This document shows positions 27,109-37,218 of a stretch of DNA of 64,000 nucleotides, in pieces. Under the pieces are notes generated by a model. That model did no database searches. It was not told the DNA's origin and saw only the letters and a list, made by a program, of their open reading frames with translations. Made by a program: the position numbers and the translations under genes. The stretch is from the NCBI RefSeq assembly GCF_021389955.1, contig NZ_CP089980.1:4459001-4523000 (forward strand), in the 5' to 3' direction. Positions within the stretch are counted from its first letter, which is position 1, and each line of letters begins with the position of its first letter. The DNA is from Fulvivirga maritima. GTDB taxonomy: Bacteria; Bacteroidota; Bacteroidia; Cytophagales; Cyclobacteriaceae.

Positions 27109-30100
27109 TTACTCTACGGCTATTTTGTAAGAAACTACTTCTTTAGCAGTTTGGAAATTAAGCAGGTAGAGACCGGTCGCTAATGAGCTGATATCAATTT
27201 GATGTTCTCCAGAATTCATTTGATATGGCTGCAAATACTGATGTCCTATAAGGTCAGTGATGGTCATTTTTACATCTTCCTGTTTCCAGTTTTCGATAAT
27301 AAGCTGGTCCTTAGCTGGATTAGGGTAGATTTTAATATCACTAAAAAATTCATTATCCAGTCCTAGTACGGGGTCAGAATTGTTGGCTGTGTAGTTCAGG
27401 CTCCAGCCCGCAGCATTTTCATACAAATCAGAGTGGAATTTTATAAATATGCTATTGCCTGTGGAAGTTATAGGTTCAGGAATAGTACTTCCGCTATAAA
27501 TGCCGATAAGCTCGCTATCTTCTGAGTCTCCATCATAAATTTCTACTGCATCATAGATCGTTCCATCAGGATCTATGTCTTCTAATACAAATTCAGTAAA
27601 GCTGATAGTTACAGTTTCTGCGTCTGTAGGAGCTATTAGCCATGAACAGTTTTGGTTATTACAGTAATTATCATCACCACTACCGTCTGTAATTGTTCCT
27701 TCAGAATCAGTTATTTCAGTGTTTCTAGAGCAAAGTAACTTACTATCACTGGTATAACTTGCTGTAAAGCCACTTCTCGTTACTGTATAACCTGAAGTAA
27801 ATTCAAGTATCATTACTCCAGTTGAAGAGGTAATGTCTTCCGGAATATAATCACCTGTAAGCTCACTGAGAATGTTCATTCCATCTGATATCACTAAAAA
27901 ATCATATGAATCTTCTAAGTTAAATTCTGAAAATGAAAGCGTTACAGTATTGGCGCAGGGAGGGGTGATATAGAATGTACAATTAGAATTATTGCCATAA
28001 TATTCATCGCCAGAGCCATCCGTAATTGTACCTTCTGGTTCTGAGAAATCAGTTCTTCCTGAGCATGTAGAAGTACCAGTGGAACTATAAGTGGCGGACC
28101 AACCCTGGCCTGCTGTTTCTCCGTCCGTAGAAAACAATATATATGCAGCACTGCCGGGTATGGTCACTACCTGGGGGATATCATCACCCGTGAAACTAAA
28201 TAAAGGATCGACTGAGTTAGATCCATATATATAGACATAGTCATGGTCTTTTTCTATATCAAATTCAGTAAAGGTTATAGTAATCGACTCAGCTCCCGGA
28301 GGCAAAATTGTCCATTGACAATTGAGGTAGTGGCTATAGTTGTCATATCCACTACCATCAGAAAATGCTCCTTCTGCATCTGTAAGTATTGTTGAGCCAA
28401 TACAAGTAAAATTAGAAACGCCTACAGCCATCCAGGCTTCACTTACTGTGTTATATTCTGCTGAAGTAGTGCCATAAAGGTCCTCAGCTGCCTGTAGAGA
28501 ACCATAATAGGCGTCAATATAAGATGCGTCTGCTTCTAAATAATACATTAAATTTCTATATGCTATGTCTCTGGCTTTCTCTATTCCTATGCCACTAACT
28601 TCATAAGCATAACCATTGTCATTTGTGCCAGAACCTCCTTCACTGAGTAAGTAAAACCACTTATTTTGAACGCCACTATTAATATGAACACCACCATTGT
28701 CCCAAGATGAATTAGTATTTGCCCAATTATCACCCGCATAAGTGTCAGGTTGATTTGCTGTTTTTGGGGCGGACATCGATCTCAAAAAAGGATCAGCAAT
28801 CGTTACATCTTCACCAATATTCCAGTTGGGATTGTTACTGGCGTAGAATTCAACACAAGTACCGAAGATATCAGCGAAAGATTCGTTAAGGGCACCAGAT
28901 TCTCCTTGGTAGTATAGACCTCCATTTCCATTATTGTCAATTACCATGTGGCTGAATTCATGCCCTTCTACATCTAGTCCTACTACTGGGCCCATGTCTA
29001 CATTGTTACCTAACCCATAGCACATTACGTTATAAGGAGCTGGATATGCAAAGGCATTGTTAGCGGTTTCTGCACCATAAGCAGTTTGTAATTCTAATGG
29101 ATTAATATATTGCTTTATTACACTTCCGTTGTTATCATAGCTATCTCTTCCAAGTACATTTAGGTAGAAATCATAAGTTTTTTCCATTCCCCAATGAACG
29201 TCCATTGCGTAGCTATTTCTAGCTTCTACGGTATAACGTATGGTATTATTGTCATCAGAAAATTCATGAGTACCCTCGTTAGCATTTAAAGTATATGTGC
29301 CTCCTAGCTGATCAGTGCCGTCATTGTTGTAATTATAAAAGGCGGCCTCATAAGGACCGTTATCCAACATAATGTTGAAATCAAAAACTAAAGGGGAACC
29401 AAAGTATTCGGTATAATTACTTATAGCCATAATATGCTCATCTTTATCATATATAACTAAGTAATAATAATCTAAGTCACTAGACGCCCAATCTGATATA
29501 TCAGTAATGGTAAATGAGGTCAGGTGAGGAACGGCTCTCCACGTAGTTGAGCTGTTAGTATAATCTGTTACTCCAGTAAAACCATTACTTCCTAATGTTC
29601 CATTTTTTGCATTATAAGTCTCTATATTTCTCGTGCTTTCCCTAAGCCTGTACCCTCCTTGTTAGGAGTCTGTAGTAATATTCTTGATGCCGCTATATAA
29701 TGTATGTGCGGTAGCCGGCGTGTCTGCATGAGCTATGAGGTTTAGAGTCTTTATAGGCTTTCCACTTTTGGCATCAATAAAAACCTTTTTCATGGTTAAA
29801 GGCTTAGCCGCATCTATACGCACCTCATAAACTAAAACGAATTCTTTATCTGAATTTCTTAAAATTTTTAATTCAGCAGGGTAATCATTTAATGTTTCTG
29901 TTACTTTCAAATGTGTTTTGGCCTTAGCTATAGCATCTTCAGCACTAAAAGCGGGCTTTACCTCTAATTCTTTAATCTTAGGGGTTTCTCCTTGCAGAAT
30001 AAGATTCTTTTTGGAGTGCTTAAAAATCTGATAACCTATAATGGGTAAGTTTTTATAATACTGTTGCAGTGTTTCATGGCGAAAGCCTTGCTTATCAGTG

Positions 30101-30384
30101 GTAGTATTTACAGATTTAAGAGTTACTTCTTGGGGTAACTTTAAAGTATTGCGTAATTCTTTTTCCGAAATATCAGTTCGGTTGTTAAGCGTTCTAAATT
30201 TACCAGTTTCGGTAGTTTTAGATTGATTAGAATTGCTAAATAAATGCTGATTTTTTTTAGATCCTTTGGGAGGAGTAGAGCGTTGTGACGAGCTGCCAGT
30301 GGTGTCTGGCTTGTCTTTTTTGCCTTGCGAAAAACCATGTAAACATGGAGCAAGAATTAGAACCAACAGTAGAATTTTTCTCAT
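27109..30384 (-). pseudogene. M4 (thermolysin-type) metallopeptidase with CUB repeats and T9SS domain, split by one in-frame stop
   Basis: The first part (240 codons, from 30384) has a signal peptide and the FTP/PepSY propeptide, and stops at TAA 29662-29664 right after LYSGIKNITTDS. The same frame continues without another stop through 29661-29431 (QGGYRLRESTRNIETY...) into the 773-codon remainder that starts MAISNYTEYF. This remainder holds the zinc site HEFSH (residues 157-161 of that part) with GALNESFAD. Three CUB-type domains follow, each starting near a Cys and containing TITFTEF-like strands, and a T9SS sorting domain (YPNPAKDQLIIENW) ends it. Relatives usually have Tyr at the stop position, so a single base change (TAC/TAT to TAA) is the simplest explanation. 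It could also be a sequencing error or read-through. Intact, it would be a secreted protease of about 1,090 residues. Confidence 0.88.
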
Positions 30385-30390
30385 ATTAAG

Positions 30391-30798
30391 TTATTTTGTG
30401 AGATTGGATAATGATTTATATAGAATATCAAGTTCTTCAGGAAGATCTTGGTGACCAAGACCCCAAACCCATCTGTAATGATTTTCATCTTTTGTGTCTA
30501 GTTCAATGAACTGGTACATGTTCTTAGGTTCATTCAGTTTTATAGGCTTAGCTTTTTCCGCTGTTCGGATGATTTGAGATAGCTTTTCTGGATCAATGGT
30601 TTTTATAAAACTGGTGTCATTTTTTGAGATCAGTGATAAGCTACCTTCTTTTGAAAGCTGATATTGCTTAACGGCACCTGTAAAGCCACCGCCTGAGCCA
30701 AACCTGATATATTCCACATCTGAAACTATTTGAGTACTAGAACAAGAAGAAAGAAATAAAATGGAGATTAAAAAGTGTCTTAATTTCATTGATAACAA
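30391..30798 (-). CDS. hypothetical lipoprotein upstream of the M4 peptidase
   Basis: 135 residues. The signal peptide ends in lipobox LFLSSCSS (Cys19), so it is a lipoprotein. The body contains VEYIRFGSGGGFTGAVKQYQL followed by a stress on charged residues. The GGFTG segment is a pattern seen in small Bacteroidota lipoproteins of unknown function. It is only 6 bp upstream of the peptidase gene and presumably co-transcribed with it. A chaperone or inhibitor role is possible but unsupported. Confidence 0.6.
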   Translation of the reverse strand: MLSMKLRHFLISILFLSSCSSTQIVSDVEYIRFGSGGGFTGAVKQYQLSKEGSLSLISKNDTSFIKTIDPEKLSQIIRTAEKAKPIKLNEPKNMYQFIELDTKDENHYRWVWGLGHQDLPEELDILYKSLSNLTK

Positions 30799-30933
30799 AA
30801 AAATGGTGTGCTATAATGTCCGCTAAAATATGAAAAAAATTGATGTTACGTATTATAAGCAATATTAAATATGTTAAAAGTAATATTTAATGTTTGCTTA
30901 TGATTTTTTGAACTAAATTCTTAGTTTAAGGCT

Positions 30934-32220
30934 ATGAAAGAATCAATGTCTGGTTTTATTGGGATCTTACTATTGTTTTTGGTGGGTAGTATTTATGCTC
31001 AAAGCCCATATCAATCGGCACGCGATTCTGTTAAAGATCTGAGGTTAAAATATCAAGAGGAAAAAGCATTAATAAGGCTAGAGAAATATAAATCCATACA
31101 AAATAAAGATTCCATAACGTGGCTTGATTTGAGTTATTCCAAATTGAAGAAGCTACCTGAATTTGTCTTTCAATTTAAGAATTTAGAATCTCTGGATCTG
31201 TCTCACAATGATATTAAAAAATTAGACCGGCGAATTAATGAATTCACCCAACTCCACTCATTAAACCTTAGCGATAATAATTTCAATGCACACAGGCTCA
31301 TTCTAAAGAAGAACAGACGGATTAAGGTGGTCTATCTTTCTGAAAATGAGATGGATAAAATTCCTTGGCGAGTTAAAAGATTAGATTCTTTGACAGAAAT
31401 CATACTAACTAAAAACAGGTTTGTAGAGTTGCCGCGGAGAGTTAAGAAGCTTAAGAACTTGAAAATTTTAAATCTTAGCGATAATCCTTTGGAGCTGAAA
31501 AGAACTCCTTATTACGATAAACTAGGTCACATTTCTAAATTGAGGCTTAATAAGTGTAAGTTGTCTCATTTTCCTGAGGCTTTATTGTGCCTCAACAATT
31601 TAGAGGAGCTGCAGCTTGCAGAGAATCAAATGGCTTCTCTTCCTGCTTTTATTGATCAATTTTCACAGCTCAGACAATTAATTTTATACAAAAATAAGAT
31701 TGAAGTCCTTCCTGAAGAATTCTATAACCTTATTCATCTGCAGCAGGTTGACTTGTATTACAATAAAATAGAAATTATAGATAAGAAAATTAGCGAGTTA
31801 GAAAACCTGGAGATTTTATACCTCTCTCATAATAAGATCTACAGTCTGCTAAATGAGCTGGGCGAATTAAAAAACCTGAAAGAGCTATACCTTCATCATA
31901 ATCGACTTAGTTATCTGCCTCTAACCATAGCTAGGCTCAAGACATTAGAGGTCCTGCGAATTAATGATAATTATTTTAACGAGTTTCCACCTTCTATCCT
32001 TAGCTTGCCTCAACTTTTTAGTCTGGATATAGCCAATAATGAAATAGCTATTATTCCTGAGGAAATATTAAAGTTGCCTTTGCAAAATTTTTATTTTCAG
32101 CAAAACCCTATTGATTTTGATGATATTAAAAACCATCACTTGGTTCAAACTATAAATAAAATGACTGAAAAAGGGGCCGTTGTAAATCCTCATTCCTTTG
32201 AAAAATTGGAGCGACCTTAG
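30934..32220 (+). CDS. secreted leucine-rich-repeat protein
   Basis: 428 residues with a signal peptide (ending GSIYAQ, residue 23). About fifteen leucine-rich repeats of roughly 23 residues follow, for example LESLDLSHNDIKKL, LEILYLSHNKIYSLLNEL and LKELYLHHNRLSYLP. Such repeats form a curved protein-binding solenoid, and no catalytic domain or sorting signal is present. It is divergent from the lipoprotein/M4 unit (135-bp shared promoter region). The region directly after its stop turns into the tandem repeat array. The binding partner is unknown. Confidence 0.8.
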   Translation: MKESMSGFIGILLLFLVGSIYAQSPYQSARDSVKDLRLKYQEEKALIRLEKYKSIQNKDSITWLDLSYSKLKKLPEFVFQFKNLESLDLSHNDIKKLDRRINEFTQLHSLNLSDNNFNAHRLILKKNRRIKVVYLSENEMDKIPWRVKRLDSLTEIILTKNRFVELPRRVKKLKNLKILNLSDNPLELKRTPYYDKLGHISKLRLNKCKLSHFPEALLCLNNLEELQLAENQMASLPAFIDQFSQLRQLILYKNKIEVLPEEFYNLIHLQQVDLYYNKIEIIDKKISELENLEILYLSHNKIYSLLNELGELKNLKELYLHHNRLSYLPLTIARLKTLEVLRINDNYFNEFPPSILSLPQLFSLDIANNEIAIIPEEILKLPLQNFYFQQNPIDFDDIKNHHLVQTINKMTEKGAVVNPHSFEKLERP

Positions 32221-32280
32221 CCTACTTAAAGGGTTTAATATTTCAAACTTCAGTGAGCCGAAGAACTTACAGCAAGAAAG

Positions 32281-33963
32281 TAAGGAACCTCAGCTATGGA
32301 ATGTAAACTGTGTCTTGCCAAGTAGGTTGTTCTTTGACAGGCTTGTGCTAACTCAATACATAGATTTCTCCTGCCGTCGAAATGACAAACGCTTTTAAGC
32401 TATTGGAAATAAGAGACGGTCTCACAACATACAACCGTCATCCCGGCCGCAACGAAGTGAAGAGCCGGGATCTCGCTGCTCAGGTAGTGCCACGTGATCA
32501 GTGAGATTCCTGATATCTTTCGGCTATCGCTACATGATTCAGGAATGACGTTTTTTTTTCCTTACTGGTAATTACGAGGAAGCCATGACGAAGTAATCTC
32601 GAAGCTATGGGAAAAAGCCTTCACAGAGGACAGCATAAGCAACTTCGAGATTGCTTCATTACGCTTCGCTGCATTTGCAATTACCAGCTCTCTTGAGTAA
32701 GTGCGAAATCTTGCTGTACCGTCGTGCGGTGAGATGGGATTGAAAAGCAGGCTTTTCTCAAGTCCTTAGTGGCAGTTCATTTATATGAAATGCTTCCGTG
32801 AACGGAAGACCTTACAGCAAGAAAGATTTTTTTGTTACTTTTTTGATCGATTGCAAAAAAGTAAGGGAACTAGGGCTATGGAATGTAAACTGTGTCTTAC
32901 CAAGTTGGCTGTTCTTTGAAAGGCTTGTGCTAACTCAATACATAGATTTCTCCTGCCGTCGAAATGATAAACGCTTTTAAACTATTGGAAATAAGAGACG
33001 GTCTCACAACATACAACCGTCATCCCGGCCGCAACGAAGTGAAGAGCCGGGATCTCGCTGCTCAGGTAGTGCAACCTGATCAGTGAGATTCCTGATATCA
33101 TTCCGCTATCGCTTCATGATTCAGGAATGACGTTTTTTTTCCTTACTGGTAATTACGAGGAAGCCATGACGAAGTAATCTCGAAGCTATGGGAAAAAGCC
33201 TTCACAGAGGACAGCATAAGCAACTTCGAGATTGCTTCATTACGCTTCGCTGCATTTGCAATTACCAGCTCTCTTGAGTAAGTGCGAAATCTTGCTGTAC
33301 CGTCGTGCGGTGAGATGGGATTGAAAAGCAGGCTTTTCTCAAGTCCTTAGTGGCAGTTCATTTATATGAAATGCTTCCGTGAACGGAAGACCTTACAGCA
33401 AGAAAGATTTTTTTGTTACTTTTTTGATCGATTGCAAAAAAGTAAGGGAACTAGGGCTATGGAATGTAAACTGTGTCTTACCAAGTTGGCTGTTCTTTGA
33501 AAGGCTTGTGCTAACTCAATACATAGATTTCTCCTGCCGTCGAAATGACAAACGCTTTTAAACTATTGGAAATAAGAGACGGTCTCACAACATACAACCG
33601 TCATCCCGGCCGCAACGAAGTGAAGAGCCGGGATCTCGCTGCTCAGGTAGTGCAACCTGAGCAGCAAGATTCCTGATATCATTCCGCTACCGCTTCATGA
33701 TTCAGGAATGACGTTTTTTTCCTTACTGGTAATTACGAGGAAGATATGACGAAGTAATCTTGAAGCTATGAAATACTGCATCTTGTCGGACAGCAAAAGT
33801 AACTTCGAGATTGCTTCACTACACTTCGTTTCATTTGCAATAACCAGTTTTATTGTAAGTACGTTATCTTGCTGTACCGTCGTGCGGTGAAAAGGGATTG
33901 AAAAGCCTATACTCATTCAATACATAGATCTTTCCTTTCGTCAAAATGACAATCGCCTTTTTT
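32281..33963. repeat. tandem array with a unit of about 581 bp (three copies plus a partial)
   Basis: Anchor sequence GCTATGGAATGTAAACTGTG occurs at 32293, 32875 and 33456, giving periods of 582 and 581 bp. Units 1-2 and the first half of unit 3 are nearly identical, and the end of unit 3 and a following scrap (about 33910-33963) are degenerate. Each unit holds a REPIN-like doublet (32436-32550, 33018-33132, 33599-33713), a poly-T run of 9, 8 and 7 bases, and a 123-bp imperfect inverted repeat. Units 1 and 2 continue into an AAGAAAGATTTTTTTG/TTACTTTTTTG...CAAAAAAGTAA hairpin. No gene is present. 60-codon ORFs in units 2 and 3 are by-products. Confidence 0.85.
32436..32687 (-). repeat. composite palindromic element within array unit 1
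   Basis: REPIN-like doublet 32436-32550 (CGTCATCCCGG ... AGGAATGACG) followed by the inverted repeat 32565-32687 (CTGGTAATTACGAGG ... GCAATTACCAG, with AGTAATCTCGAAG facing CTTCGAGATTGCTT). It is the same pair of parts as at 24259-24504 but reverse-complemented. Equivalent copies are 33018-33268 and, degenerate, 33599-33847. Confidence 0.75.
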
Positions 33964-33967
33964 TAAA

Positions 33968-34141
33968 TTATTGAGAGGAGGTCTTGGTTTCACTTATTTT
34001 ATCAAAGAAAATTTGGGTGTAGAGGCCATTTTAGCTTACGAAAATTTAAGTATAGATTATGGTAGTGGCCAAGCAATTGCATTGGATGAGGTTGAATACT
34101 CAGGAGTAGCATTAAATATAGGTTTTCAGGTGTACTTATAA
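33968..34141 (+). pseudogene. C-terminal stub of an outer-membrane beta-barrel protein
   Basis: 58 codons without a start, reading LLRGGLGFTYFIKENLGV, EAILAYENLSIDYGSGQ and VALNIGFQVYL-stop. Alternating strands ending in an aromatic/Leu terminus are the signature of a small porin-like barrel. Everything upstream is array sequence, so the array or a deletion at its edge removed the rest of the gene. Too short to name a family. Confidence 0.6.
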
Positions 34142-34208
34142 GGCCTATCTATTTTTATATTTTAAGTGTTCTACTTACATTTAATAAGTCATAGAATGAA
34201 CACTACTC

Positions 34209-36584
34209 ATGAAAAAATTACTACTATCCCTTTGTGTGGCGGGGTTGATCTGTTGTGATCCCCCCAAGCACGATGTTACAGAAGGCTCTCTGACCTATTT
34301 TAGTTTAGAAAATGTACAATTGTTAGAGAGTCCTTTTCTACATGCCCAGCAGCTGGATAAGGATTACCTGATGCAGCTCAAACCAGATCGCCTGTTAGCT
34401 CCTTTTCTACGTGAGGCTGGTTTAGAACCGAAGGCCGAAAGTTATACTAACTGGGAAAACACAGGCCTCGATGGTCATATCGGAGGTCATTATGTTTCAG
34501 CCTTATCGCTGATGTATGCCTCTACACATGATGAAGAAATAGGTAAGCGTTTGGATTATATGCTTTCAGAGCTCAAGCGCTGCCAACAAGCCAATGGAAA
34601 TGGATACATAGGCGGAGTGCCGGGAGGCAAGGCAATGTGGCAGGAAATAGCTGCGGGCGAAATACGTGCAGGAGGCTTCAGCCTTAATGATAAATGGGTG
34701 CCGTTTTACAATATTCATAAGACATACTCTGGGCTTAGAGATGCCTTTTTTTATACCCATAATGAGCAGGCTAAAGAAATGCTCATCAGCATGACTGATT
34801 GGATGCTACAATTAGTCTCTGGCCTGACTGATGATCAAATTCAGGAGTTATTAAAAAGTGAACATGGCGGGTTAAATGAAGTTTTTGCTGATGTGGGCGA
34901 CATTACTGGTCAGGATAAATATCTGACATTGGCTAAAAAATTCTCTCATAAGCAAATACTTGAGCCTCTTGTAAAGCGGGAAGATCAGCTTACAGGCATG
35001 CATGCTAATACGCAGATCCCGAAAGTGATAGGTTTTGAAAGGATAGCTGAGTTATCATCTGATTCTTCATGGGATAAAGCCGCCAGTTTTTTCTGGGATG
35101 ATGTAGTGAATGAGCGGTCAGTAAGTATTGGTGGCAATAGTTCTTACGAGCATTTTCATCCTAAAGATGATTTTACCCAAATGATACAAGGCACTCAAGG
35201 GCCTGAGACCTGTAACACTTATAATATGCTTAAGCTCACTAAAATGCTCTATCAGCAGAGCCCGGTGTGCAGGTATATAAACTACTATGAAAAGGCATTA
35301 TACAATCATATATTATCTTCTCAAAACCCTAAGAATGGCGGTTTAGTTTACTTTACACAGATGCGTCCTGGTCATTACCGCGTATATTCTCAGCCCCAAA
35401 CCAGCTTTTGGTGTTGTGTAGGTTCGGGAATAGAAAACCATGCTAAATATGGAGAGATGATCTATGCTCATACCAATGAATCATTAATAGTGAATCTCTT
35501 CATACCATCTCAGGTGAAATGGGAGGCAAAAGGAGTGGAGTTGATTCAAAGAAATGATTTCCCAGAAGAAGAGGTGACTCACTTTGAAGTGAAAACTGCT
35601 AATGATGAGCCCGTTGAATTTGCCTTATCCATCCGTAATCCGGAATGGACAGATGCCGTAAAAGTGGCTATTAATGGAGAGCTGTATTCTGATTTTGATG
35701 CGCAGGATGAATATATACGTATAAACCGATCATGGAAGTCTGGGGATAAGGTAGAGGTAAGTCTGCCTATGGGCTTACACACTGAACAGCTACCTGACGG
35801 CCAAAATTATTATGCTTTTGAATACGGTCCAATAGTGCTGGCTGCTAAGACCAGTGAAGAAAATTTAAAAGGCCTTTTTGCTGATGATAGCAGGGGAGGA
35901 CACATAGCTGGAGGAGAAATCATTCCTTTAACTCAGGTGCCTGTGGTCGTGTCGTCCTCAGATCAGATTTTGTCTAAGGTAACTAAAAAGGAGCCCTTAA
36001 AATTCAATTTGGAAGTGGTGCAGCCTAATGGCGACACTAGCCTGGAATTGATTCCTTTTTATCAACTTCATGAAGCCAGATATGCCATTTATTTCCCTCA
36101 ATTTACTCAAGCGGAGTTAACCCAAAAGCAAGAAGAACTGGCCGTGCAAGAGGAGATAATGCGAAAACTGGAGGCTATAACGGTTGATAAGGTAAGTAGT
36201 GGTGAACAGCAACCAGAATCAGATCATTTTGTAAAGCAAGAGGGCACCTGGACAGGCTATAATTACGAACATCATTACCGGGAAGGTAGCGGATGGTTTA
36301 GTTATGAACTAAAAAATCAGAAGAATAAAGCTCAATTTTTACAAGTGAGTTATCTTGATGTAGACCAAAACAGGGCTTGCAATGTTTATGTCAATGATCA
36401 GAAAATAGGAGAGATCACTTCTAACGGAGAAGCCAAGAGTAGCCTGCAAAAAATTGAATGGAACTTACCCGATGGATTAACAAAAGCCGATGATTTCACA
36501 GTAAAAATAGAGAGCCAGGATAAGCTCTGGATGATGAAAATTGTAGGTGTTCGTCTGTTAAGTGGCAGAGGAGATAACATGTGA
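34209..36584 (+). CDS. GH127/GH146-type glycoside hydrolase lipoprotein (beta-L-arabinofuranosidase-like)
   Basis: 791 residues. The signal peptide ends in the lipobox VAGLICCDPP, so it is membrane-anchored. The DUF1680/GH127-type catalytic part runs to about residue 560. It has TNWENTGLDGHIGGHYVSALS, IQGTQGPETCNTYNMLKLTK and SFWCCVGSGIENHAKYGE, which carry the glutamate and the cysteine cluster that bind zinc and act as nucleophile in this family. A DUF4986-like domain (SLELIPFYQLHEARYAIYFP) and a C-terminal beta-sandwich (EGTWTGYNYEHHYREGSGW) follow. These enzymes usually release beta-L-arabinofuranose from plant glycans. No SusC/D or other hydrolase gene is adjacent, so the pathway is not evident. 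Confidence 0.85.
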   Translation: MKKLLLSLCVAGLICCDPPKHDVTEGSLTYFSLENVQLLESPFLHAQQLDKDYLMQLKPDRLLAPFLREAGLEPKAESYTNWENTGLDGHIGGHYVSALSLMYASTHDEEIGKRLDYMLSELKRCQQANGNGYIGGVPGGKAMWQEIAAGEIRAGGFSLNDKWVPFYNIHKTYSGLRDAFFYTHNEQAKEMLISMTDWMLQLVSGLTDDQIQELLKSEHGGLNEVFADVGDITGQDKYLTLAKKFSHKQILEPLVKREDQLTGMHANTQIPKVIGFERIAELSSDSSWDKAASFFWDDVVNERSVSIGGNSSYEHFHPKDDFTQMIQGTQGPETCNTYNMLKLTKMLYQQSPVCRYINYYEKALYNHILSSQNPKNGGLVYFTQMRPGHYRVYSQPQTSFWCCVGSGIENHAKYGEMIYAHTNESLIVNLFIPSQVKWEAKGVELIQRNDFPEEEVTHFEVKTANDEPVEFALSIRNPEWTDAVKVAINGELYSDFDAQDEYIRINRSWKSGDKVEVSLPMGLHTEQLPDGQNYYAFEYGPIVLAAKTSEENLKGLFADDSRGGHIAGGEIIPLTQVPVVVSSSDQILSKVTKKEPLKFNLEVVQPNGDTSLELIPFYQLHEARYAIYFPQFTQAELTQKQEELAVQEEIMRKLEAITVDKVSSGEQQPESDHFVKQEGTWTGYNYEHHYREGSGWFSYELKNQKNKAQFLQVSYLDVDQNRACNVYVNDQKIGEITSNGEAKSSLQKIEWNLPDGLTKADDFTVKIESQDKLWMMKIVGVRLLSGRGDNM

Positions 36585-36668
36585 ATTATCATATTTGGAA
36601 GCATTGGCGCAGGCCGAAAGTCTATTCTTAGACACGATTACCAATGATGGTTGTGTGAAAGTATAAGT

Positions 36669-36777
36669 AAGGCATCTCAACTGTGGAACATAAAGACTAG
36701 ATTATCCAATTTGGCTGGTATTTGAAAAAATCTACCTTAAAACAATAGATTCAGGTATGCTTTCAAAGCAATGACAT
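36669..36777 (+). repeat. decayed copy of the array unit
   Basis: The stretch around AAGGCATCTCAACTGTGGAA, TTATCCAATTTGGCTGGT and GATTCAGGTATGC lines up, with many substitutions, with the array segment AAGGAACCTCAGCTATGGAA, TTACCAAGTTGGCTGTT and GATTTCTCCTGCC. It sits between the GH127-type gene and a small minus-strand gene, showing that the family once spread beyond the array. Confidence 0.45.
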
Positions 36778-36809
36778 GTCATTCTTTTTGTGCGGTTGGG
36801 AGCCAAATT

Positions 36810-37127
36810 TTAGGACTCTGGTTGAAGCATTATCAATAAGGAGCTACTATTGTTAATGGTAACGCTCATAGTGTTATAGCCATTGCACGTAACTTTCAGG
36901 TGTCCATTAACGGGAGCCGTTATGATAAACTGACCCTTTGGATTTGTGTTTACCACCTGATTGTTGTCTGTAGAAAGAATAGAGGCCTGAGCCAGTGGCG
37001 TGCCGTTACCAGAAATGACAGTGCCTGAAACGCTGATGAACTCTGCTTTGGTTACCGAAAGGTTAGAACTTGCAGAGGTTTCAATGGCTTTTTGATTATT
37101 ATAAGAAACTACGAAAGAAGAAACCAT
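36810..37127 (-). CDS. small carboxypeptidase-regulatory-like domain protein
   Basis: 105 residues. No signal peptide is obvious, but a fold of the CarboxypepD_reg type is clear: ISVSGTVISGNGTPLAQASI, then TNPKGQFIITAPVNGHLKVTC and a final beta strand. Such domains normally form the N-terminus of TonB receptors. A free copy of this size could be the remnant of a receptor gene or a stand-alone surface module. It lies downstream of the alkaline phosphatase gene, separated by a hairpin. Real expression is uncertain. Confidence 0.5.
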   Translation of the reverse strand: MVSSFVVSYNNQKAIETSASSNLSVTKAEFISVSGTVISGNGTPLAQASILSTDNNQVVNTNPKGQFIITAPVNGHLKVTCNGYNTMSVTINNSSSLLIMLQPES

Positions 37128-37163
37128 AGTGATGTTGATTTATCGTTGTTAATAGAATTATAC

Positions 37164-37211
37164 AGGCCATTTCAGGGTAGCTGCATGAACAGTTATATCA
37201 TGAAATGGCCT
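37164..37211 (-). terminator. hairpin after the alkaline phosphatase gene
   Basis: Perfect 11-bp stem AGGCCATTTCA (37164-37174) and TGAAATGGCCT (37201-37211) with a 26-nt loop, 7 bp beyond the stop codon of the phosphatase gene. The minus-strand tail is only moderately T-rich. Confidence 0.6.
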
Positions 37212-37218
37212 TTGTTAA

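Noticed and set aside
32798-33561. Two identical 60-codon ORFs inside array units 2 and 3
   Set aside because: They lie in non-coding repeat sequence, cross a hairpin, and their copies follow the DNA repeat exactly. Unit 1 has only a differently framed partial version.
32281-33963. CRISPR array
   Set aside because: Units are about 581 bp, not short repeats with unique spacers, and no cas genes are present.
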